DNA of 64,000 nt from Prostheceraeus crozeri (lineage: Eukaryota > Platyhelminthes > Polycladida > Euryleptidae): contig CAJQUW010007913.1 of NCBI GenBank assembly GCA_907163375.1, forward strand, positions 124,001 through 188,000, written 5' to 3'. A program made the translations under genes and the position numbers. The notes under the pieces were generated by a model that made no database searches, was not told the DNA's origin, and saw only the letters and a program-made list of their open reading frames with translations. Every line of letters starts with the position of its first letter. The stretch's first letter is position 1. Shown piece after piece: positions 12,590 to 25,322 of the stretch.

Positions 12590-15310
12590 GTTCTTTCATA
12601 TGGATTTTTTCTATGAACTCCTATGTCTTTTCTTGTACAAACATGACTTCTATTGGTGTTATTGTTTTAGCGGACATTAGTGCACTACATGCATGTCACT
12701 ATTGCTTGAAGGGGGTATTTGACAGACAAAAGTCTACTTTATCATTCAAGATGTAGCCCTATAATTACAGTCCTTATTGTTTCAAAAAACTAAAAGAGCA
12801 CACATGTTAAGTCCTTACTCCATCTATTACTTATTATTGCTTGCTGTGTACAAATTGCACTTTCTATTTAGGCAATCTATGCAGACTTTAAACCTTCTGT
12901 TGTCTTCCAGAATTTCCCGTTTGTCAATTATTTAAGTCTGTGTTCCTCCGATTCAATAAGCGTCTTAAGTTTTAGATGCACATGAAAGTCACAATTCCAA
13001 TTGTATTCGATACTATTTAGACGAGAGCTTCTGAATACTGTCGCCATCATTCTCATGTGCAAGTACACATGTAGATTATTCAGTGTCAATTGCTCATAAA
13101 TTCACTTATTGATTGATAAACAATTTATCATCATTGGAAATGATTTTTGTCAATATGGTGATTAATCAATCTTGCATTGTGATACTTAATAGGCTATTAC
13201 ATCACTCTTAATCTTGATGAATTCACTATCAAGCTATATAACTATATCATCATTAATTAATGAATACACAATGATGTGTTCATTATTTAATGACTTTTTG
13301 AATGATGTGTAGAAGTCATTGATGTCTTATCATACATTTCATTGATATGTAATTTTTGTTGCTCAACCATATCGTCAAAAGGATCCTTCCTAATGTGCTT
13401 AGATCTAAAATACTAAAATAAGGTTATTATTTTTATCATTTTGAAATGAATTCCGCTGCAATTTTTCGAAAAGCCAGCTAAAATCCTCTCTTAACATTGT
13501 CACTGTACTAAAAGTGTCATCAGGTTGTGAACTTTTCCGTCACTATCTGACGATGGTGATTCCAGCAAATCGGACATTGGTCAGTTGACAACTTGATATT
13601 TTTGATATGTTGACTCAGATTTCCACTTAAATGATTTTTCAAGTAGGCGCCATGTTTGACACATCAGCTTTCATCATAGCGACAGCAGAGGGCCGCGCTA
13701 TCGTTTGACCAGTCTCGTCCTCAAGTTACTGAGTCACGTTATCTGTCCAAAGTAAATGCGAATTCGAGATGTTGCAAATGCTATAGTTTGCTGTGAAGAT
13801 AACAGCGCATAAGAACACGTTTAAGGGATCGGTCCGATGGCGCGACTTGCAGAATATGTTCGACACATCCAGCAAATGTTTGACAACATTTTAGACACGA
13901 AGCGAGTGACACATGTCTTCTCAATGCGAAAGTAGTATTTCACTAACCGTCCGCATTAATCTTCCATACTGGGGGGCGGATGCATTTCTCCTGCTCCATT
14001 TACCAAAACTGAACCGCCTGACCAGAAACTTTTCATCGAAAGTCGCTGGATCTGGCCCACCAGGAAGCCTTTTTAATGATCTATTTAAAGAGCAATTATA
14101 TCCAAATTCGGTAAAGCTCTAAAAAATGTGTAGAAGGTGGGAAGTTAAAGGTTTGAATCGGCATTTATCGGCACGAAATATAACGACTGAGCAAATGAGT
14201 ACCACCATTGGAAATTCAGATAACAGTAAACTAACTGAACTGAACATGGTGTCTCTTGATGCTATTATTCGATTGAATGACTGAAGGCTGAAGTCGGCTA
14301 TAGTGGATGAAAACACCCAAACATTTCAAATGATTAGGAAGAGATAAAAAATTCTTTTTAAATGTTCTAAAGTCGTAAGTGAGTGGTTTTTTAAAAAGCA
14401 TTCAAATTTCCACGGTCTTCATTCGATGTCCTTGGTGTAATAGGTCATAATGTTTATTTTATTGTCTCATAATTATAAAATATTGTACTAATGTTGAAAA
14501 TCTATTTGCTTCGTCAGCAAATATCAAACTGAGTGTTTTGCGGAAAGTGTAGAAATTCGAAATTTTGAAAAAGGTAAAAAGGGTTCATAAATTTCACCTT
14601 TCGCAGTAGACCAAATCCAAACGACGTCATAGAGGATAGTTGCAAAGGACTTCAGGGACTTCAGTTTCAAATGTACCATCAGAAAAGTGCAACGAAGAAG
14701 TCGAACTTCCTCGTGGCTGATCATGGCCAAGCCCCGATATCTTGTCTGCATATTTTGTAAAGATTTACGGCTATTATCATTTCTCATTATGCGTCAAAGC
14801 GTTTTGATGAAATAACGCATACCGCTGTATAAAAAAGTGTGTTTTTTATTATTTCATGGAAAACGTGTCAATCTTCAGAGATGTCGCTGCCGGCGTCAAT
14901 ATCTAACGTCATAAGTGTATCTACTATGCAGAAAAACGCTGTAAAGAAACAACGTTCCAATAATTCGAGGTATTTTTTTTTTCATGGTCTGATGTCTGCG
15001 GTTAATAGCATTTCATTTAGCGGTTCGCTGTTTAGGGGTGTGATCGTGTAACACTTAATATGACGCAATGACCTGCTCACCACGCTAAAGTTCCCATCGA
15101 TAATGTGTTTCTTAATCACATGCGTCACAAATGTTGATTATTGAACTTGCTATTACATGGTATTGCACTGTTTACATTGTCTTCAGTAAACTCAAATTTG
15201 ATCGTCATTGAGATTATCAAGCATGAGAACGTCCACTTTCAAAACCAGGCAAATGTGAAGGAATCGATAGTAATAATAATGTGCTATACTCGTATTTCGA
15301 AATGACAGAC
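12590..15310. other. No recognised feature
   Basis: This stretch is AT-rich. Open frames at 13913-14122 (+), 14119-14316 (-) and 14524-14787 (-) were read, and none shows family motifs. There is a short GC-rich patch near 13690-13760. I can assign no function. Confidence 0.4.
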
Positions 15311-15319
15311 GTATAACGA

Positions 15320-16148
15320 TCACAAATAATCAAGGGAGAAGATGAGAAGACAATAAGAAATAATATCACTATGAATCATTCGATGGATGAAGTTCTCTCC
15401 TTTGATCGCATTGATGGTCGTTCTCCGCAGTCGATGCAGCCTATGTCTGAGGTTCCTGCGATGTGCAGTCTCCGGTGGTAGAAGTCCATGAAGCACGTGT
15501 CCCCGGTGCTGTAATATTTTGTTAAACAGTCTTTTTCCACTTTTCTCAACTATTAAGCTTGCATCCGCCGTTTTGCTGTAGCCGTACCTCACTCCTCGCT
15601 TCAAATATTGCTCTATCCTCCTTTCGTTAGCGCTCGTGAATCCCCACCAGCTGGGAGCGCATGTTGTTGGTAATCCTTGTTGAGTACAGCTGATGGAGTA
15701 TATGTTGGTTGTTGGTTAGCTCCTCGGCTTTTCATCATCTTAATTGCGCATATAAGCTCTTGTTGCATTTTTTCAATATCCTGCTTACGTGGGCGTCCAT
15801 ATGCAGCTTTTGTGTGAAGGTGACACCGAGGACCATGATTTCTGAAGTTCGTCTGATGTTAGGAAGATGTGGCGGCTCCGTGTTGGTTCTGGGTCTTTGA
15901 AAGATCATTTCATGCGATTTTGTTTCACTGAGGTAGAGGTTCTTGTTTAATGATGCCCACTCCTTTATATGTTGTAACTCGATTGTTGCTATATCGAAAT
16001 TTTCCGGTGGTACAATCAGATATGTGCCATCTGCATATTTTATTATGATGTTGCCTGCAATGGTTGGTTTCAGGTCAGATGCATCCACAGTACATATCAT
16101 AAAGTCAAAAGATGCTTTTCCAAAGAAGATTGGAAACAGGAGCATCAA
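15320..16148 (-). pseudogene. CR1/Jockey-like LINE reverse transcriptase, 3' part
   Basis: The minus strand carries the C-terminal half of a non-LTR reverse transcriptase, with frames broken several times. From 16148 to 15735 it reads through IIKYADGTYLIVPP (the YADD catalytic box, with the second Asp changed to Gly), then SLNKNLYL, KSHEMIF, VLGVTF and HVSRILKKCNKSLYA. After a frame change, 15604-15320 reads KRGVRYGYSK, KRLFNKILQH, HVLHGLLPPE and NFIHRM, the usual end of invertebrate CR1-like RT proteins. The endonuclease and the first half of the RT are absent, which fits 5' truncation. The lost Asp and the frame breaks make it inactive. Confidence 0.85.
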
Positions 16149-16543
16149 TGAAACCCAAATTCAATCTCAACGCAATAAATAACTCAGAAAATAAAGTGCA
16201 TTTATTTAAATCATGACATTGTTAACGCCTTCTTCAGTCATCGAAAGTAAATTGTTTCCGTATTGAAGAACTTCGCATCGGATTTTACAAGATTTGGAGT
16301 CAAAGTGTTCATCAATTTATGAAATTCAGTGGAAGTGTTGCAGTAATGGCTAGTTCTTATCGAACACTATCAAAGACGCAGTTATGATGCCATCCACCAC
16401 GTGACCAAAAAAGGACCATTACGTGACTGCATCCTTAACGATCGTCGTACAGGCAGTTGCAGGTGGGAAACAAAAAGCGGCAATGCATAGACTTAGGCAT
16501 TGTCCCATTCGATGGCATGCATTCATTTTGACAGCGTCTAGAT

Positions 16544-16686
16544 CAGTGGTGGGCAATTAAGTTGGGATAGCGGGCCACAAGGAGTGGCTCGCGGGCCACC
16601 AATTTTAAATGGCAGTAATTCTTTTATTCCGAACTTCTAAGTGCACATATGGGCTTAGAAATATGGGCCACGAGTTGCCACCACTG
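16544..16686. mobile_element. hAT MITE, 143 bp, perfect 8-bp TSD
   Basis: It begins CAGTGGTGGGCAA and ends TTGCCACCACTG, an imperfect terminal inverted repeat. The body has GCGGGCCAC/GGGCCA motifs, as in many short hAT elements. Identical 8-bp duplications GTCTAGAT lie at 16536-16543 and 16687-16694. Confidence 0.92.
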
Positions 16687-16694
16687 GTCTAGAT

Positions 16695-17783
16695 CAAGGG
16701 TGCGCAACATGCGGCCTGCGGGCCATATCCGGCCTGTGAAGGATTTCTTTTGTGGCCCGCGAGCCTAGAAATGCCTCTAGAATATTTATAAGTAAGCCTA
16801 TAGTGCAGCCTGCAGCCGGCACCTTTAGACCTACAGTTCAGGATGTGCAGCATCCAAGTCCAAGTTCCCAAATCTTATTAGATCGCTTTGAAGTCTCAAA
16901 CAGCTATTTTACCTTGTCATAATCGCCTGCATCCATGTCTCTGTGTGAAGTGCTTCATGCTTGCTAGATAGAAGAGAGAACACGGGCACTTTTCGTATAT
17001 CCACAACCAGAAGCTGATGCTGTCGCATCATACATCAATTAGACGCGTTGGTGATAGTCTTAGCTTTCGAAAAGCGGTTGGCACAGATATCAATCACTGG
17101 CCGCAGTTTCACGTTCACTCATATTTGCGATCTCCGCCAAAAGGCCTAATCATAGGATATAGTATTTCATCCACCGGTGATGTGCTTTTCACTGAATGTA
17201 CTCGTACATATTCATGTGCAGGTCTTAATACTGTTACACGACTATCTCTGATATTCATGTCGCCTGTGAATTTTTAAGACTTCCACTGTACAAAAAATTC
17301 TATTGATAAGAAAACTAATAATAATATAAATATTATACAATATCATATAATTATAATAAATAATTTTATAATTATTTACAAATTTTAAGCTAGTTTGAGC
17401 CATTCCGAGCCGTACTGACGAGCCCTTGTAGGGAGAAACGCAGCGTCTACGGTTACCAAGGAATTGTTGTGCTTAAATTGTTCAAGTCTGAGGACATCTT
17501 TCTATGTAATAAAACAAAGTGGATAATGGTGACAAACATTTATATAAGGATTATGCGAACTAGCATTGTGTGGACTCTTCACTCAACACTATATTGTCTT
17601 GAACTTAAATCACTTGCAAATAATTTATGAATGAAATTGAAGTTCAGATTAACGATAATTGTACATTGGAAAGCATAAATGCTACCTAAGAAATGCACAA
17701 ATCTAAAATAAAAGATGAAAGGGGCCCGCCAATATTTTTCTGAGAAAAGATGGCCCTCGATGAAATCAAGTTGTACACCACTG
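16695..17783. mobile_element. Nonautonomous hAT element, 1.09 kb, next to the MITE
   Basis: It starts CAAGGGTGCGCAACATGCGGCC directly after the TSD of the preceding MITE. Its right end, read inward, is CAGTGGTGTACAACTTGA. Subterminal GGCCTGCGGGCCAT and GGGCCATC blocks resemble the neighbour. The flanking octamers GTCTAGAT (16687-16694) and ATCTAGAA (17784-17791) share the core TCTAGA, so the duplication is degraded. The interior has no transposase frame; an 86-codon frame at 17017-17277 is not recognisable. Confidence 0.75.
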
Positions 17784-17791
17784 ATCTAGAA

Positions 17792-18480
17792 ATTCGTCTT
17801 ACAAAGGTACGATAGACTACTGTAACGGCTTACAAGATCATGGTATCCTTGCTGCCATAATATCGTAAATATCAATCATTTATTCATTTGCCTATATTTT
17901 ATTTAAAATGAAAGCACAGCACAGGTAAACTACTTACAAATAAATTCTCCTGATTCAACTTTTAAACTGAAAGGAACATCAGCTGTACAATGATAAATAT
18001 AACATATCAATTGAAGACGATCGTCAGAACATTCGTAATTACAAGAACGCTTTATAACATTTTTGCAATATTTGAAATTCAAGCAAAAAGCAGGCGAGGA
18101 AGTTCGAAACCAGTTATGACTATGAAGAAAGGAAGGAGATAAAAGACGCAAGAAATGATAATAAGCAATGAGCAGAATGAGAAAATGTGATGATATTTCT
18201 GAACAAGTTATGAGCTAAACTATTTAACACAGGTTTACAATTCAATAAATTATATGTAAGAGCATTATTAACGAGTTCGTTTAGGCATAGGAGAGAACGA
18301 AGTACATCAAGGAGATTCAAAATTCGATGAGATTTCAAAAATTTGTCAAAATCGTTATCTTAAGATATGAATTGCTGTTTATGATGCGAAGATGACTGAG
18401 TTAGAGTACGTGGACATCCTCATTATGCATATTAAAGTCAAAGAACAGGAATCTCGAGCTTTGGAAAACTTTCGGCTCAA
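17792..18480. other. Unassigned; cysteine-containing minus-strand frames
   Basis: Two overlapping minus-strand frames (18338-18120 and 18151-17930) are open. The second ends ESGEFICK at a GTAAGT-like donor. No family is recognised and the composition is T-rich, so I do not call a gene. Confidence 0.3.
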
Positions 18481-18488
18481 ATAATCAG

Positions 18489-18704
18489 TTGCTAATTAGA
18501 CATAGTTGACCAGTCGACAGGGGATTACTTTATCATCAAAAGCAAGTTATAGAAACTCTCCAAAGTTTTGGTCGATAGTTTCTTAAAAATTTAAAGTGAA
18601 ATTCTGATTTTTAATTTCTGATAATTTTTAAGAAACGATCGACCAAAACTATGGGGAGTTTTTTCTAACTTGCTTTTAATGACAATTGCTAATTAGACAT
18701 AGTT
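18489..18704. repeat. Hairpin (foldback) element between 19-bp direct repeats
   Basis: Two arms of about 50 bp pair with each other. The left (about 18536-18592) contains AGCAAGTTA and AAGTTTTGGTCGAT; the right (about 18620-18678) contains ATCGACCAAAACT and TAACTTGCTTTTA. The identical 19-mer TTGCTAATTAGACATAGTT lies at 18489-18507 and 18686-18704 on either side. This fits a MITE-like insertion with a long duplication, or a local rearrangement. There is no coding content. Confidence 0.75.
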
Positions 18705-19860
18705 ATCACGTGCATTCCAGTATCTTGCTGCATTCTAAGTTCACCCTGATACTTTGTTTCGCGCTTCAACTTCAGCTGTTATTATCAAAATGTCACGTAA
18801 GGTCCTTCAAGTCAAACAATAGTCCTCACAGTGAACCCATCATCACTTAACTGATAAAGAAGACTCATCTTAAACAAACAATTTCAATCATTGCAAGACC
18901 AGTTGAACCGTAGAGCGCTTCGCGGTGATTTCAAAGTGTGATTGACATAAGAAATTGAAACGATATTCTGAAGAGCTTTGTTGATCTAATCTCAAGTGTA
19001 ATTGACACGAAAGGAGAGATCGTCGAACTTCATTCTTATAATCTGCATGTCATGAAAATCGAATGCTCAGATCGATCCACTTCATGTGCATGTATTATGA
19101 AAATGGGAAATCACATGACAAAACACTGATGTCTGCGAACTTCGTGACTTTCCGTCCTTGAACTGTTAATTCCGAAACATTCTCAGAGGATAACATCAAT
19201 CACAGGATGCCATTTCCAACCTGTTACACAGAGGTGTGTCATTTATTGAAAATAAGAGTAGTTTTCTCATAGATAAAGTAGTCATGGGATTATTTGAAAA
19301 ATTTTGACAGTTTGTCAACAGGTGTAAGAGGCACGTAATGTCAGAAGTTTTGTAAGTCTTGAAAATAACTTGTGAAAGTATAGAAAGACAGTGTTGCATA
19401 AGGAAATCAAATTATCTGGTTGCAGTCTGTTCGAGTGCACTAATTTCCTGATGACTATGACATGACACAACCATCAATGATCTTATTTAACGCAGAATAA
19501 GAACTTTCTTTGTTTTATTGAGTGAATTAAGAGACATTTTTCACAAAGGACTTTTAATTTTTGCAGCATTAAAAACTGCTCCTTGACTGCATTATTCACT
19601 TGGGCATCAATCAACCAGTCAATGCCACTATTAGGAGCAATCACAAGCTATACACCAACTACTGTTTTACTTAGCATCCTACCCATGCTGTTGAGCATTC
19701 GTGTTTCAAATTTTGGAGCTTCGACACAAGGCTGTACGCAATTTCTCGATCTCTATCTCTGTAACCGTTGACCCTAAGGCAGATGTTGTGGTGGCAGCAA
19801 ACTTTCTTATCACAAACATTCGAATGACACCCGGTTTGTTGAATTTTGAATTAATGATGG
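18705..19860. other. No recognised feature
   Basis: AT-rich sequence. Short frames at 19196-19399 (-) and 19583-19771 (+) resemble nothing known. Confidence 0.35.
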
Positions 19861-19865
19861 CATAA

Positions 19866-20535
19866 AGAGTAGAGAGTAGAGTAGAGATGTGTATATTTCA
19901 AATAAATGAAAATCGAAAAAGTACAAGCAAAGTAAGTAACATTAATACCGTTCATTATAAAGACACTCATTAAATTGTTGGCAGAACCAAGGAAAAAATG
20001 AATTCAAACGCCTCGTAGTAGTGCACACAGGAATACAAAAGTGGCCAGTTCGAGGAAGACGACGAGGTAAGAAATGTTTCAGGGGATGTGAGTTATTTTC
20101 ACAACATTTAAGAAAATTCAGTCCGGCTTCTGTAAAACGCTCTGCAATCGGTGGAAAACACACACAAAGGCATCCTTTGCCGCAAATCAGTTTATGAGCC
20201 CTTCTCTGAAAGCACTCAAATTTTTCTAACAGACATGAGGGAACATGACCGTAAACAGGAGATGCATACATAAATAATGATGCTATTAAGGCATGATAGA
20301 CATGAAAAGGTTCCTTAGATGTAACAATATTCTTTAAACAGCGAATGATATGGAGCCGACTAGAAACACGCGTTAAGATGCTGGAAAACTGCAAGGACCA
20401 ACTCAATGACTTCGAAAAAATGACACCAAGGATTTTTACAGAGTCAACTGTGGTGAAATACCTATCAGTGAAAGAATGTGAGCGCTGAATTATCATTTCT
20501 TTACACTTAGTGTGATTAAGTCTCAGTCCAGCGTT
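19866..20535 (-). pseudogene. LINE reverse transcriptase C-terminal fragment with ACTCT-type tail
   Basis: On the minus strand the reading enters at about 20535 with AGLRLNHTKCKEMII, the conserved block after the RT palm (usually GL.LN..KC). It continues with VKILGVIFS (box E-like), SLSWSLQF, LIASLFMYASPVYG, LEKFECFQRRAHKLI and FCIPVCTTTRRLNSFFPW to a stop at 19942. That is the thumb and C-terminus of a CR1/Jockey-like RT; the catalytic FADD half is missing. Downstream, about 19888-19866, lies a tail of ACTCT/CTACT units, as seen at LINE 3' ends. The retained 185 codons are open, yet the copy is far too short to work. Confidence 0.85.
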
Positions 20536-20539
20536 GCGA

Positions 20540-21635
20540 AATTAAAGACTCGACAAAAGATTAGGTATCTCAACCCTCGTCCCAATGGGGTGTTTTCCGA
20601 ACGCGGCCCACTGGCAAGGAACAGGAGAATTTCTTTCCCTCCCTGCCGATTTCACAAACTGTTGCAACAATTTTTCCAAACCACACATTAATAGAATAAG
20701 CATTGAAAGGGGATTCATAGAAACAGCATTCTTATTTTCAAGGTCATCCCTATCCTGATCAAAAGCAGACATCCTAAAATATATCGATGTACATTATTGC
20801 TTGAAATTTGTGTTCTTTCTGGATGAGAATGCCTGACTATGTACACCTATTTCTCGACGCATTTTCGCACCTTGGCAGGCCTATTATTTGTTTTAGTGTG
20901 GAACGCGATATTTCAGGAATTAAGGTGGGGAGTCAGTTTCGTCAGTGGAGAACTCGATATGCTTCAAAGTCTGGGTTATGAGCCGAGTACAACCTCATTA
21001 AAGATGCAATTAATTTATTACAAGTCCTTCAGGATCACTTTGGTTATTAACTTGCGCTATTAATGGATGTATTGATGTTTCTCCGCAAATTTGGATGATC
21101 TTTATCTAAGTGTGAGAGAAGAGGTATAGATATCAGTGTGTAGTCATCAATTAAATCACATATCCCCAACGACGTATAAACCAAAATAGCTCGCAACATA
21201 ATTCACCGCTGCTTCACAAGGAATTGAATGGAAATTGCGAAGTGACCAACCAAGTTCAATACTGCCATCCAGCAGAGAGAGAGAGAGAGAAACGGGTCAG
21301 GCACTCATGACTTGTGACCGGCCTACATTCCAAATGTGACTGCATGTGACCCTCGTATTAATGAAATCACATCATCGTAAATCATCATTGCGACCATAGC
21401 ACTTGCGTATTTCATTGAAACATAAAACAGCATTCAAGCAACACATATTACTAAGTTAAATTTAATACTGATATCACATTCATGAGACCATCCATTAGCG
21501 TATGATAGGAGCCTACATTATGCTTGTGATGTGACCTCATGTTCCATTTAGCATCGACATGTATATTTGTCTGATATAAGTGGTGATAAGTCGTGATATG
21601 CCAACATGTAGTCAAATCAATAACACTTTCTACAA
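20540..21635. other. No recognised feature; GA microsatellite
   Basis: A (GA)n run of about 18 bases occurs near 21274-21292. Frames at 20542-20772 (-) and 20839-21063 (+) are not recognisable. Confidence 0.4.
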
Positions 21636-21639
21636 ACTG

Positions 21640-22290
21640 TAATCAGCCAAATACCAGACAATTTATCAGCCATAATGATCAGACAATTGCAACAGACAAG
21701 ATGAGACAATTATCAGCGAAAATATCTGACAATGCTGTCTACTTTTCTAAAAAATATTGTCTCTGAAACGATTCAACATCGGCTAATTGTATCTACACAC
21801 GCCTTATCATCTTCGTTCTCACTCAAGCTCGCATTCTTATATGTACATTATGAACCACTTTGATGCCTTGTAAGTTATCTTCTGTCGTACCGATGGAAAC
21901 TTTAGGGAAGTATATGCACATTTGACAATTGTAAAGAACATTGTGGAAACAGAATTACAAGACGGCATCAATATGTCAAATATTCAGACATACTATTGCC
22001 ATGCCTTTAGGTCTATAACTTATTTAAAACATTGAATTTGCTTATAACTGACAATTGTTAAGGATACCTTACAATTTTGATAAAACTGTATGTGTTAGTC
22101 ATAAGTAGTATGACATGCAGTGATCGTAGTAATTCAAATTAGTCCATGCGATGAGAGAAAAATTCACTGATAAGCAGGAAATTTGTCTGATAATACGTAT
22201 AGATGCAGCCAAAATACTGATTTGGCTGATAAATAGTCTGATAAGTGACTGCCTACTGTTGGCGTTAATAATAGCCGAACGCACGAGCAT
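21640..22290. mobile_element. MITE family copy 1 (subterminal ATCAGCC/ATCAGAC repeats)
   Basis: It is homologous over most of its length with 37040-37755. The left end has ACTGTAATCAGCCA followed by repeated ATCAGAC and ATCAGCC heptamers. The right end has the complements (TGGCTGAT, GTCTGATAA). Shared interior blocks include GGCATCAATATGTCAAATAT and GGGAAGTATAT. No transposase frame is present. The ends are more decayed than in copy 2. Confidence 0.7.
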
Positions 22291-22299
22291 TGATACACG

Positions 22300-23220
22300 C
22301 ATTTCAAGCAATCTAATGAATACACTACACCTACAGAGAAATCGGAATGCAGGTAGGCGGCTATTGATGTGCTGCTCACCTTTTTCATTGACTTTCTGCA
22401 TCATTTTGTATTTTGATGGAAATTTATTTCGAGTGAGTTATTTACTAACCATGAAAGTGCGTGAATTTGTGATTCAATGAGTGTTGCTGGTAATTACTGT
22501 AAAACCTCCACAAGCGTTTGTCTTATGAATAAGACCACTCTTAAGTGATGTCAAAGGCCTATAGTTACGTTCGTCTTATATGCACTTTAAATACGGTTCT
22601 ATAGACACTTCAAGCAGGCATTTTGCTTCGCTGTTCAAGGTTCAACAGCCTCACTAGCAATAATGTAAGGGAAAGATTACTCTCACAAATCAGGCAGTCC
22701 AGATTGCACCAGATTCTGATCTACGATCAAACACTTTGCCTTGTGACAAATGCTATTGACTTTGAAATGCATGCATTTGTTATTGAGAACAAAAGTGTAT
22801 CTCTTCTTCCATCATGTACATTGCATGTTCTATCATAATGCATTTAGTTAACTGCATTGACATTTCAGCTACCAATGTCATTCTCCCGACAGCATCCTCC
22901 GTGCTATGTTTCAGTTTATTTTACTTTAACTGAAATCACATCTTATGTGCGCACCGCTGTATATGTCGGCAATAAAATATTTTGACTTTTGGCTCCCAAT
23001 AAAGAAAAGGGCATCAGTCTGTCAAGTGTGAAGGATTGCTTGAAGTTGAATTCTTCCTATATACATCAATTTTCACAACACTCTACTTGTAAAAGTATCA
23101 GACATCACGGAGCAAGTTTGGTTTACAACATTTAGGCAGAAAAGCAAAAAGACAGCTCCCTCTAGTAGGCTGAACGTTTTAATAAAATAGTGACGGTAAA
23201 ATATATGTACAGGCCAACGT
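22300..23220. other. No recognised feature
   Basis: AT-rich sequence. A 71-codon frame at 22623-22838 (+) is not recognisable. Confidence 0.35.
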
Positions 23221-23226
23221 TGCGAC

Positions 23227-23290
23227 AGTGTCTGTCAGCGTCAAGGCGTATAGTACAACGTTTTACTACTTCTTGACGCTGACAGAGACT
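23227..23290. repeat. Strong hairpin, 19-bp arms
   Basis: The arm at 23227-23245 (core TCTGTCAGCGTCAAG) pairs with 23272-23290 (core CTTGACGCTGACAGA) with one mismatch and a 26-nt loop. It could be a small MITE, a transcribed structured RNA or chance, and I cannot decide between them. Confidence 0.6.
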
Positions 23291-24320
23291 TTTTGCTTTC
23301 TTGCCACAATGATAATGAACCTCACATGTGAAGCTATCAACTACGCGGTTTACAACAATTCATCATGACGAGATTAACTATCGTCCGAGTGGAAACGATA
23401 TATTTGAAACATACTCACGTAATCTGCACTACAACACTAACGCATAATGGAATCGATTGGCAGATATTACTCCTTGTGATCCGAAATAGACGAAGCAAAG
23501 TGTAATTGACGTGAAATTTGTTTCTTCATTTCATGCTTATATTTTGAAAGATATTGGATTTAAACGTATAATGCTAGATTGATTTCCAGACGATCGAGAC
23601 TGCAAGGCATGTGACGGCTGCAGTTTCTTTTATTAATAAAGTGATTTGTTTTTGGTATATCATTCCATTGTAGGCAATTGTGGTAATTTAACTTTAGATG
23701 TAAACTCCATAAGATGCAGCAATTGAGGAAACTGATATCCCATAAAAAACAATCTCATTGTGAAAAATCATGTTTAGGATCTTCTACACTTCAGGGGAAT
23801 GAATATTAGCAATTTTAAGCAGACAGAAATGATTCCATCAATTAAATTGTGGTAGACAGTAGACCAATGAATTTTGCTTGCTTGTTTGAAGAAACTGCAG
23901 GCGCGTTATCTCTTGTCCACGCAGTCCTGTGTTTTTTCTTCCACATTATATCATGATTTTAGTGGTAGCTGATGAGTGAATGAAATGAATTGTGCAAGTT
24001 TGACGTGTCCTTGATGGGATGATTGCAAAAACGCTTTGAAAAAAATAAATATGGTCTCGGTGTATTACGGAACGAATTTCGGAATGAAACCGAAAAGCGG
24101 CACAGAAAGCTTAGACGAGGAGTAGTTATGGATATTGACTTATTTGACATACTGTATTCCCTTTCTATTTCGTCAGCCCTCCCATCGTATGCAAAATTCT
24201 TGAACAAATATCGATTTATGGCGATCATTATACATAAGATCAACAAAGATATTCAGGATGAAATTTGAATTTTGAGATAAATGAAACTGATGAAAGTTTC
24301 TGAAATCATACACTTTCGTC

Positions 24321-25322
24321 CACAGAATTAGACAGGTCGTCTCTTCTTCTGTTTGACTAGAAAGGAAACGTTGGAGCATGGAACGCACAGAATTAAATTG
24401 TTTAATCGTATCACTTTGCTAGAAGTGCAAACTGATTCAAACAGATGGCACATGCAGGAACTTAATAAGTGGGCAAAAAGAAATTTTTAATACCTTGCAG
24501 AGATAGGAAAAATTGTCGGACGTCGCTTGCGGATTGCTATGAATTCCTTCAAAATGCTCCGATCGTCACGATTCCTTCAGATTCGAAGAATTCAGATCAT
24601 TGCGCAAAAGTTTTCTCAATGATGTTGGGCCCTCCGATCATTTTAAAGAAAGTCAGCAGGCGCATGAAAAAACGTTCACAAACTTCTCTGTAGAACTTGA
24701 CATCGACTGTGTCTCTTTGCTGTGTGATCCGGTTGATAACAGATACTGAAACTTTGCACAATTTGGCGTGTTTGATGTTGAACTGGCTGCTCATTGTTCG
24801 ATTGCTATGGCATTTAGTCAGCAGATTGTGCCATTTCATTTACGCTACATGTTCCAATATTTCCTTTCTAGTCAAACGGAAGAAGAGACGACCTGTCTAA
24901 TTCTGTGATGGAACGTTAATGAAATGGCACATTCTGCTGACATGATGCCATAGAAATCGAACAATGAGCGGCCAGTTCAACATTAAACACGCCAAATTGT
25001 GCGAAGTTTCAGTGACTGTTATCAACCGGATCACACAGCAAAGAGACAGTCGATGCCAAGCTCTACAAAGAAGTTTGTGAAATTTTTTCGTGCAATTGCT
25101 GACTTTTTAATTATGATCGGAAGGCCCAACATCATCGAGAAAACTTTTGTGCAATGATCTGATTTCTTCGGATCTGCTCGATCGTGGCGATCGGAGTATT
25201 TTGAAGGAATTCATAGCAATCCGCAAGCGGCGCATGACTATTTTTCCTATCTCTGCACGGTATTAAAAATTTCTTTTTGTCCACTTAGCAAGTTCCTGCA
25301 TGTCCATCGTCTTGAATCAGTT
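24321..25322. repeat. Large interrupted palindrome, ~410-bp arms
   Basis: The left arm, about 24430-24845, pairs with the right arm, about 24912-25322, across a 66-nt loop. Mismatches are scattered. Matching blocks include ATTGCGCAAAAGTTTTCTC-type and TGTGTGATCCGGTTGAT sequences. The loop segment 24860-24907 is also a near-perfect inverted copy (one mismatch) of 24321-24367, outside the left arm. The order is therefore a, B, a', B'. Open frames within the arms are mirror products of the repeat and resemble no protein. A foldback-type element is the likeliest class. Confidence 0.8.

Noticed and set aside
17930-18338. Overlapping minus-strand frames with a GTAAGT-like end
   Set aside because: T-rich composition and no recognisable domain; insufficient for a gene call.
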